5,305 nt of DNA from Anaerolineae bacterium. GTDB taxonomy: Bacteria; Chloroflexota; Anaerolineae; JAFGEY01. The stretch spans positions 1 to 5,305 of the forward strand of contig JAFGEY010000452.1 of the NCBI GenBank assembly GCA_016931365.1, read 5' to 3'. The notes under the pieces are model-generated. The model saw only the letters and a list, made by a program, of their open reading frames with translations. It searched no databases and was not told where the DNA came from. Within the stretch, counting starts at the first letter, position 1. Each line of letters begins with the position of its first letter. The translations under genes were made by a program, and so were the position numbers. Shown here piece after piece: positions 1 to 4,529 of the stretch.

Positions 1-1110
1 CTGCTTGCCGACGGCCGCCACCTGGTGCTGATCGGCGTCCGCGACGGGCAGCACAACCTCTTTGCGCTCGACATGGAGAGCGGCGAGGAACGCCAGCTTA
101 GCGACAATCGGAAAGGCTTTCTCAAGTCCTACGTCTATTTTGACGGCATCCCCTATCGCGGTCTGGGACGAGCCAGCGCCAGCCTCGATCCGCTGCGCAG
201 CGTCGTCTATTACATCCAGGGCCGCGAAATCCGCGCCGTCGATATGAGTGGTCACACTCGCACCCTGGCCGAATACCCCGCCGGGCAGATGACCGCCTTT
301 ACCCACGTCTCCGCCGATGGGACGCGGCTGTGCGTGCCCACCGTCGATGCCCGCGCGCTCGACGGCGACAATCTGCTCGATGGCCGGCCCAGGTATGACA
401 TCGACAGGCGTGTGCAGGACGAAAACCTCTCCTCCTATTTGCGCGTGTACGACACGCTGAGCGGCCAAGAGGTGCTGTGCGAAGAAGTGCCGCGCGCGTG
501 GATCACCCACGTCCAGTTTTCGCCGCTCGACGCCAGCCTGATCCTCTACAACCACGAGTGGCCGGGCGACTGTGGCATTCGTCGCGTGTGGTTGTGGGAT
601 GGGGAAAGGCACATCCGTCTGCGCGGCGAGGGCGACGGCCGCAGCCGCGACGACTGGACGTGCCACGAGATGTGGACGCGCGACGGCCAATTTGTCATCT
701 ATCACGGGGGATGTGTTGGCGGTTCTATGTACCTGGGTCGCGTACGCCCCGATGGCAGCGATCGCATCGAGATCGCCTTTCCCGACGGCTGGACGCAGTA
801 TGGGCATTTCACCGTCGGCAAAGCGGGCTGGCTCGTCTCCGACGGCTACTACCGCCAAGATGATGACTCGCCGTTGAGCAGCGGCGTTCCCCAACGCAAC
901 GGGATATGGATCAGCCTGCAACGGGTTGATTGGGAGGAAAAGCGGATCGACTGGGTGCCGCTCTGCCGACACGGATCGAGTTGGAGCAGCCAGGACGCGC
1001 ATCCGCACCCGATCTATGATCACGCCGGCGATGCAGTTTACTTTACTTCGGATCGCGACGGGCGGCGCGCGGTGTACCGGGTCGACGTGCGCGAGTGGAC
1101 TGGCGACTGA
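1..1110 (+). CDS. ogl: Oligogalacturonate lyase (PL22 family), 5' truncated by window edge
   Basis: The frame is open from the first base to TGA at 1108-1110 (369 residues visible); the true start lies outside the window. The GTG at 25 is internal and not a credible start. The family is a seven-bladed beta-propeller that cleaves saturated and unsaturated digalacturonate by beta-elimination in the cytoplasm, giving 5-keto-4-deoxyuronate. Visible signatures, numbered from the first window codon: THVQF (169-173), NHEW (His185), CHEMW (His222), YGHF (His269) and SQDAHPHP (Gln331, His334, His336). Recalled Mn2+ ligands of the Yersinia enzyme are His287, Gln350, His353 and His355, with His242 as likely base. 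These match at a constant offset of 18-20 residues, and 369+19 gives the usual ~388-residue length, so about 20 residues are missing. Blade-like repeats such as AVYFTSDRDGRRAVYRVDV near the end fit a propeller. No kdu genes are in view. A non-lyase TolB-like propeller is less likely given the complete metal site. Confidence 0.82.
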   Translation: MLADGRHLVLIGVRDGQHNLFALDMESGEERQLSDNRKGFLKSYVYFDGIPYRGLGRASASLDPLRSVVYYIQGREIRAVDMSGHTRTLAEYPAGQMTAFTHVSADGTRLCVPTVDARALDGDNLLDGRPRYDIDRRVQDENLSSYLRVYDTLSGQEVLCEEVPRAWITHVQFSPLDASLILYNHEWPGDCGIRRVWLWDGERHIRLRGEGDGRSRDDWTCHEMWTRDGQFVIYHGGCVGGSMYLGRVRPDGSDRIEIAFPDGWTQYGHFTVGKAGWLVSDGYYRQDDDSPLSSGVPQRNGIWISLQRVDWEEKRIDWVPLCRHGSSWSSQDAHPHPIYDHAGDAVYFTSDRDGRRAVYRVDVREWTGD

Positions 1111-1113
1111 AAC

Positions 1114-1851
1114 TCACATCGAGCGCGGGATGATGTTCGCCCGCCCGTCGCTGTAGATACAGCGCGCGGGCAGGCCGGCAAATACGTGTTCGATCTCGGC
1201 CATCTGCGCCGCCGAAACCGGCCCGCCGATCGCGGGCTGGAGCGGCGTGTCGAGCTGCACCTCGTCGGGATCAAGCGAACGGGCCAATGCCGCCATCTGC
1301 GGCACGACGTGACGGTTGGCCTGGACAAACATCATTTGCAGCACCAAGCGCCCGCCGTAGGCCCGGCGAAACTGCCGGATACCATTCAACACAGCGTCAA
1401 AAGGGAATCGATAGCCGGCTACGGGACGGTTGATCTGCTGAAACAGCGCCTCGTCCGGCGCATCCAGCTTGACCGCCACCGCGTCGAAAACGAGCAGGTC
1501 GCGGCGCACTTCTGGCAGCGGCATCAACGCGCTGCCGGTCAGGATGATCACCGGCAAGGGGAGCGCCGCGCGCACCTCGGCGACGAGATCGGCCAGGTTG
1601 AGGGCCAGGGCTGGCTCGCCCAGCCCGGCAAAAGTCACGCAGTCGGCCTCGACCGGCCCCAGCGCGACCAATTCGTGCCGCAGCCGTTCGGACGTCACCC
1701 AGACCTGCCGCCGCAGCGATCCATTGGGCGTGGGGCCGTATTGGCAGTAAATGCACGACAAGGGACACTGCTTGGTTCGTTGTGCTAACGGATCGACGCC
1801 CAGCGAGCGTCCCAGTCGCCAGGAATCGACCGGCCCGTACAAAACGCGCAT
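1114..1851 (-). CDS. Radical SAM protein, COG0731-like, function unknown
   Basis: A 245-residue protein. The ATG at 1851-1849 is chosen because GGAGG lies 5 nt upstream; the same frame stays open much further upstream, but only as an antisense shadow of the creatininase gene. The N-terminus carries YGPVDSWRLGRSLGVDP (residues 5-21), the family signature usually read as VPSRRLG-SLGIDP. Next comes the CxxxCxxC iron-sulfur motif with Cys29, Cys33 and Cys36 (CPLSCIYCQYG), which should bind a [4Fe-4S] cluster and S-adenosylmethionine. GLGEP (76-80) matches the SAM-binding GGEP strand, LTGSALM the next core strand, and VKLDAPDEALFQQINRP a segment typical of this group. There is no SPASM-type cysteine-rich tail; the protein ends soon after the barrel. 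The group is distantly related to TYW1-type tRNA enzymes, but the substrate cannot be told from sequence. It is divergent from the creatininase-like gene and convergent with the lyase gene, 3 bp apart. Confidence 0.88.
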   Translation of the reverse strand: MRVLYGPVDSWRLGRSLGVDPLAQRTKQCPLSCIYCQYGPTPNGSLRRQVWVTSERLRHELVALGPVEADCVTFAGLGEPALALNLADLVAEVRAALPLPVIILTGSALMPLPEVRRDLLVFDAVAVKLDAPDEALFQQINRPVAGYRFPFDAVLNGIRQFRRAYGGRLVLQMMFVQANRHVVPQMAALARSLDPDEVQLDTPLQPAIGGPVSAAQMAEIEHVFAGLPARCIYSDGRANIIPRSM

Positions 1852-1856
1852 AGTGG

Positions 1857-1861
1857 CCTCC
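1857..1861 (-). promoter_or_regulatory. Shine-Dalgarno site of the radical SAM gene
   Basis: Read on the minus strand this is GGAGG, 5 nt before the ATG at 1851-1849. It fixes that start against the long open frame upstream. A GTG four codons upstream overlaps this site and is a poorer choice. Confidence 0.8.
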
Positions 1862-1867
1862 ACTTTC

Positions 1868-1896
1868 AGTGTACCAGCAAGTCCTGATTTTTTCAA
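1868..1896 (-). promoter_or_regulatory. Candidate sigma-70 promoter of the radical SAM gene
   Basis: On the minus strand, TTGAAA (1896-1891, 5 of 6 matches to TTGACA) is followed after exactly 17 bp by TACACT (1873-1868, 4 of 6 matches to TATAAT). The predicted transcription start is near 1861-1862, giving a very short leader that would begin right at the Shine-Dalgarno site. The spacer is clearly more AT-rich than its surroundings, as expected for a promoter. This is a consensus match by eye only. Confidence 0.45.
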
Positions 1897-1898
1897 AT

Positions 1899-1927
1899 TT
1901 GTCCAGCAGGCTCCATTCAGTGATACC
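1899..1927 (+). promoter_or_regulatory. Weak candidate promoter of the creatininase/nitroreductase pair
   Basis: TTGTCC (1899-1904, 4 of 6 matches) and GATACC (1922-1927, 3 of 6 matches) are 17 bp apart, preceding the ATG at 1963. The match is poor. The main reason to list it is that a promoter for this divergent gene pair must lie somewhere in the 111-bp spacer. Confidence 0.2.
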
Positions 1928-1950
1928 TCGCCCTTACTTTTACAACCGTG

Positions 1951-1957
1951 AAAGGAG
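1951..1957 (+). promoter_or_regulatory. Shine-Dalgarno site that sets the creatininase-family start
   Basis: AAAGGAG lies 5 nt before the ATG at 1963. An in-frame GTG at 1948 would put this site inside the coding region and has no comparable site of its own, so the ATG is preferred. Confidence 0.75.
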
Positions 1958-1962
1958 AAACG

Positions 1963-2781
1963 ATGATCCCCGAAGTCAGATACCACATGCTGCGCCCGCA
2001 CCAAATCGTCGAGCGGCGCCAGGCCTGCCCGGCGGTATACATCCCCATCGGCACCATCGAGTGGCACGGCGTCCACAACGCGGTCGGCGCGGACACCTTG
2101 CAGGCCGAAGGGCTGGCCCTGCTCTGCGCGCAGCGCGGCGGCGGGCTGGTCTTTCCCCCGCTCTATTACGGCGAAAGCCGCATCGAGTCGCTGATGGATG
2201 CCAACGCCGTCGATCGCGACCAGATCGCCGAACAGATGGCCCTTCCACCCGACAACTTTTTGCCCGAACGAATGCCCTTTACAGCGACGGAACAGGTGCT
2301 CCACTATAACAAGCTGCTGCTGCATATCCTCGCCGAAGCGGAAAGCCTGGGCTTTAGGGTTGGCGTGCTCGTCGCCGGGCATTACCCGCTGATCGATCAC
2401 GCGCGCGCGGCAGCCTTGCAGTTCAACCAGCGAGCATGGAGCAAGCGGCACGGCCTGCTCGCCTGGGCGGTGGTCGATTACCTGCTGCTCACCGATCGCT
2501 ACCCTTGCGCCGGCGACCACGCCGCCGGGTGGGAGACCTCGCACATGATGGCCCTGCACGGGCAAACCGTCGATCTGAGCCTTCTGCCATCCAAGGGGGA
2601 AACGCTGATCGGCATCGGCGGGCGGATGGCCCCGCAGGATGCCAGCGCCGAATTTGGGCAGGAAATCCTGGATGCGGCCGCCGAGATCATCATCAAGGAA
2701 GTGCAGCACCGCCTTACCCATACCCACCTCTATCGCGGGCACGGCAACAGCCTGAGAGAAGGACTGTGGAAGACAGAATGA
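1963..2781 (+). CDS. Creatininase-family metal-dependent amidohydrolase
   Basis: A 272-residue protein matching the creatininase family (PF02633), whose members hydrolyse cyclic or linear amides with one or two divalent metal ions. The segment PIGTIEWHGVHNAVGAD gives Glu33, His35 and Asp44, which line up almost residue for residue with Glu34, His36 and Asp45 of Pseudomonas creatininase. His140 in VAGHYPL corresponds to His120, and DHAAGWETSHMM (185-196) to the EHGGVFETS segment, followed by the usual VDL. Oddities: the residue equivalent to metal ligand Glu122 is Pro142, the common GHGGN is replaced by GHYPL, and residues about 71-110 do not resemble the usual FPGT region. Creatininase activity is therefore unlikely; other family members include the mycofactocin peptidase MftE and deformylases. 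Followed 16 bp later by the nitroreductase gene, probably one transcript. No signal peptide, so presumably cytoplasmic. Confidence 0.85.
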   Translation: MIPEVRYHMLRPHQIVERRQACPAVYIPIGTIEWHGVHNAVGADTLQAEGLALLCAQRGGGLVFPPLYYGESRIESLMDANAVDRDQIAEQMALPPDNFLPERMPFTATEQVLHYNKLLLHILAEAESLGFRVGVLVAGHYPLIDHARAAALQFNQRAWSKRHGLLAWAVVDYLLLTDRYPCAGDHAAGWETSHMMALHGQTVDLSLLPSKGETLIGIGGRMAPQDASAEFGQEILDAAAEIIIKEVQHRLTHTHLYRGHGNSLREGLWKTE

Positions 2782-2783
2782 AA

Positions 2784-2788
2784 GGGAG
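2784..2788 (+). promoter_or_regulatory. Shine-Dalgarno site of the nitroreductase gene
   Basis: GGGAG lies 9 nt before the ATG at 2798, just after the creatininase-family stop codon. It also sits inside a seven-codon frame (2778-2801) that starts in an ATGA overlap with that stop and ends in an ATGA overlap with the nitroreductase start, which could help couple translation of the two genes. Confidence 0.6.
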
Positions 2789-2797
2789 ATTTTTTAC

Positions 2798-3283
2798 ATG
2801 AACACTCTGGAAGCCATTCGCAAACGGCGCAGCATTCGACGATACACCGGCGCTCCGATCCCGCGACAAGACATCGAAACCATCGTCGACGCCGGGCATT
2901 GGGCCGCCTCCGGCTATAACCGGCAGGCGTGGGACTTCGTCGTTGTCACCCGGCCGGAGACCTTGGCCCGCCTGGCCGAGGTCTGGTCGTGGATCGACAA
3001 GGCAGGGTTTGTCGTTGCCGTGGTGATGGACACCAGCGCCGAGTTCTGGCAACAGGATTCGTCGGCGGCGGTCGAGAACATGCTGCTTGCGGCCACCGCC
3101 CTCGGCTACGGTTCCTGTTGGCTCGAAGGGGGCACAATCCGCCACGAGCAGGCGTTCAAGTCGCTGCTCCATGTGCCGGAAGAGCGGCGGCTGACCACGC
3201 TGGTTTCGTTCGGCGTGCCCGTCGAATGGCCGGAGAAAGAGAAAAAACCGCTGGAGCAGGTACTGCACTGGGAGACATTCTGA
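2798..3283 (+). CDS. Nitroreductase-family FMN-dependent oxidoreductase, short form
   Basis: A 161-residue protein, at the short end for this family (commonly about 170-220). It begins with MNTLEAIRKRRSIRRYT; the RRSIRRY stretch (10-16) is the hallmark FMN-phosphate binding segment. ASGYNRQAWDFVVV (37-50) matches the usual PSAGNRQPW-F region beside the flavin. AVENMLLAATALGYGSCWL (91-109) matches the long dimer-interface helix and the GYGS-W loop. The C-terminus (VSFGVPVEWPEKEKKPLEQV, ending HWETF) is the normal end, so the gene is complete. Such enzymes work as homodimers using NAD(P)H; substrates range from nitroaromatics and quinones to flavin and iodotyrosine, and cannot be assigned here. 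The short middle region (residues about 52-88) lacks the usual helical lid insertion. Co-directional with and 16 bp downstream of the creatininase-like gene. Confidence 0.88.
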   Translation: MNTLEAIRKRRSIRRYTGAPIPRQDIETIVDAGHWAASGYNRQAWDFVVVTRPETLARLAEVWSWIDKAGFVVAVVMDTSAEFWQQDSSAAVENMLLAATALGYGSCWLEGGTIRHEQAFKSLLHVPEERRLTTLVSFGVPVEWPEKEKKPLEQVLHWETF

Positions 3284-3301
3284 CAATAAAATCTGGGTTT
3301 C

Positions 3302-3353
3302 GACAGGATTGACAGGATGAACAGGATTCAAACGTGCCCCAAACAATCCTGTC
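3302..3353. repeat. 9-bp-period ACAGGAT tandem repeat with inverted copy
   Basis: Three consecutive 9-bp units start at 3302, 3311 and 3320: GACAGGATT, GACAGGATG and AACAGGATT. An exact inverted copy, AATCCTGTC, lies at 3345-3353. ACAGGATT at 3321-3328 can pair with AATCCTGT at 3345-3352 around a 16-nt loop. No T-run follows, so this is not an obvious intrinsic terminator. From general knowledge, ACAGGAT-type 9-mers recur between genes in many environmental genomes, where they are mistranslated as NPVNPV-like peptides. It fills most of the spacer between the nitroreductase and pgeF genes. Confidence 0.7.
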
Positions 3354-3376
3354 CGTGCTGAAGAGTCGCTCGACGT

Positions 3377-3405
3377 TTGCGCGTCCCCCGGCTTTGTGCT
3401 AAACT
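3377..3405 (+). promoter_or_regulatory. pgeF: Candidate extended -10 promoter of the pgeF operon
   Basis: TTGCGC (3377-3382, 3 of 6 matches to TTGACA) is separated by 17 bp from TAAACT (3400-3405, 4 of 6 matches to TATAAT), which carries an extended -10 TG at 3397-3398. The predicted start is near 3412, giving a leader of about 30 nt before the ATG at 3442. It is the only reasonable candidate I found in the spacer. Confidence 0.4.
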
Positions 3406-3441
3406 GGACGCTCGCACGTCATCAAATCCCAAAAGGCCTTT

Positions 3442-4236
3442 ATGCGCCGAATCCAACACCAATCGCTCGTTTATTACCAATTCGACAGCCTGGCATTTCA
3501 CCCGCGGGTCACGCACGGCATCTTTACCCGCCTCGGCGGGCACAGCCGGCCGCCGTGGGAGGGCCTCAACACCGGGCACAGCGTCGGCGACGATCTCCAC
3601 GCGATCGATGCCAATCACCTGTTGATCTGCCGGGCGCTCGGGTTTGAATCGGAAGCCGAAACCGTTTCGCCGTACCAGGTGCATGGCTGCCGCGTGGCCG
3701 TGGTCGATGGTTCGCACAAGGGCACGGTGATCGAGGCCACCGATGCGCTGATCGCCCAAACGCCGGGCGTGCTGCTCCTGCTCCGTTTTGCCGACTGCAC
3801 GCCAATTGTCTTCTACGATCCGGTCAAGCGGGCGGTCGGGCTGGCCCACGCCGGCTGGCGCGGCACGGTACTCAAGACGGCCCAGGCCGCTGCGCGGGCT
3901 ATGATCGAGGCCTTTGGCTGCCGGGCGGAAGACCTGATCGCCGGCATCGGCCCATCGATCGGCCCGTGCTGCTACGAGGTCGGTGCGGACGTGGCTCAGG
4001 CCGTCGAGCAGGCGTTTCCTGGCCGGCCGGACCTGTTGGCCGAGCGCGCCGACGGGCGCTGGCATTTTGACATGTGGGCAGCCAACCGCTGCCAGCTCGA
4101 AGAAATCGGCGTCGCGCACATCGAGCTGGCCGGAATCTGCACTGCCTGCCACACCGACGAATGGTTTTCGCACCGCGCCGAGCACGGCAAGACCGGGCGT
4201 TTTGCCGCGGCCATCTCGCTGATCTCAGCGCACTGA
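3442..4236 (+). CDS. pgeF: Peptidoglycan editing factor PgeF (YfiH/YlmD, Cu-oxidase_4 family)
   Basis: A 264-residue protein of normal family length. The ATG at 3442 has AAAAGG (3431-3436) 5 nt upstream. Family motifs appear in order: HGIFTRLGG (25-33), LNTGHSVGDD (42-51), PYQVHG (His81), FADCTP (Cys119), HAGWRG (His136), GIGPSIGPCCYEVG (168-181), and a C-terminal CTACHTDEWFSHRAEHGKTG region ending in GRFAAAI. His81, Cys119 and His136 form the zinc site typical of the family. In Escherichia coli the protein corrects peptidoglycan precursors in which L-Ser or Gly replaced L-Ala at position 1 of the stem peptide. Homologues including human LACC1/FAMIN also act on purine nucleosides, so older 'laccase' or 'multicopper polyphenol oxidase' labels are misleading. 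First gene of a probable operon with yggT (18 bp downstream) and the HypE-like gene. Confidence 0.93.
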   Translation: MRRIQHQSLVYYQFDSLAFHPRVTHGIFTRLGGHSRPPWEGLNTGHSVGDDLHAIDANHLLICRALGFESEAETVSPYQVHGCRVAVVDGSHKGTVIEATDALIAQTPGVLLLLRFADCTPIVFYDPVKRAVGLAHAGWRGTVLKTAQAAARAMIEAFGCRAEDLIAGIGPSIGPCCYEVGADVAQAVEQAFPGRPDLLAERADGRWHFDMWAANRCQLEEIGVAHIELAGICTACHTDEWFSHRAEHGKTGRFAAAISLISAH

Positions 4237-4254
4237 CACCAGGAGACTAAATTT

Positions 4255-4527
4255 ATGTTGTTTATTGTCAATGTCATTCACACCTTGATCGCCCTCTACA
4301 GCCTGGCGCTGGTCGCCCGCTCGTTCTTGGGGATGCTGCTGGGCAGCTACCATCCGGTCATCGTTTTCCTGCGCCGCATCACCGAGCCGGTGCTGGCCCC
4401 GCTGCGCCGCTACATCCCGCCCATCCAGAGCGGCGGTGCGTACTGGGACATCACGCCCATGGTGGCGATCTTGATCCTGTGGGCGGTCGAACAGATCATC
4501 ACCCGCATTTTGCTGGCTCTGGTTTGA
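4255..4527 (+). CDS. yggT: YggT/YlmG family small membrane protein
   Basis: A 90-residue integral membrane protein of the single-repeat YggT type (two membrane helices; the E. coli protein has two such units). Hydrophobic segments lie at residues about 2-30 and 67-90. The family signature TEPVLAPLRRYIPP (43-56) followed by WDITPMVAILIL (64-75) lies in between and leads into the second helix. The start is supported by AGGAG (4241-4245), 9 nt before the ATG. Relatives are linked to cell division and membrane or nucleoid organisation; in Gram-positive bacteria ylmG lies in the ylmD-ylmE-sepF-ylmG group, and in plants it affects thylakoid or plastid nucleoid organisation. No catalytic residues are known. 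Its neighbours here are pgeF (the ylmD equivalent) upstream and a HypE-like gene 2 bp downstream. Confidence 0.92.
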   Translation: MLFIVNVIHTLIALYSLALVARSFLGMLLGSYHPVIVFLRRITEPVLAPLRRYIPPIQSGGAYWDITPMVAILILWAVEQIITRILLALV

Positions 4528-4529
4528 AA

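Noticed and set aside
758..765. GCGATCGC octamer resembling the cyanobacterial HIP1 site
   Set aside because: I noticed only this single copy; HIP1-rich genomes carry many, so it is probably chance in GC-rich coding sequence.
1852..2742. Upstream extension of the radical SAM reading frame on the minus strand to 542 codons
   Set aside because: The extension lies antisense and in codon register with the creatininase-family gene; the frame is open because that gene avoids TTA, CTA and TCA codons. The Shine-Dalgarno site at 1857-1861 fixes the real start at 1851.
2714..3346. Minus-strand 210-codon frame beginning MFGARLNPVHPVNPVE
   Set aside because: It is antisense and in register with the nitroreductase gene, and its NPVHPVNPV start is only a translation of the ACAGGAT repeat. 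No family features.
3321..3352. Inverted repeat as an intrinsic terminator for the nitroreductase transcript
   Set aside because: The stem is only 8 bp with a 16-nt loop and no T-run follows, so the Rho-independent terminator pattern is not met.
3284..3441. Possible precursor-peptide or small RNA gene in the spacer
   Set aside because: No small frame with a start and Shine-Dalgarno site, and no tRNA-like or other structured RNA fold that I could recognise; only the repeat and a candidate promoter are supported.
3328..4185. Minus-strand 285-codon frame
   Set aside because: Antisense and in codon register with pgeF, which has clear family motifs; low-complexity composition and no recognisable domain.
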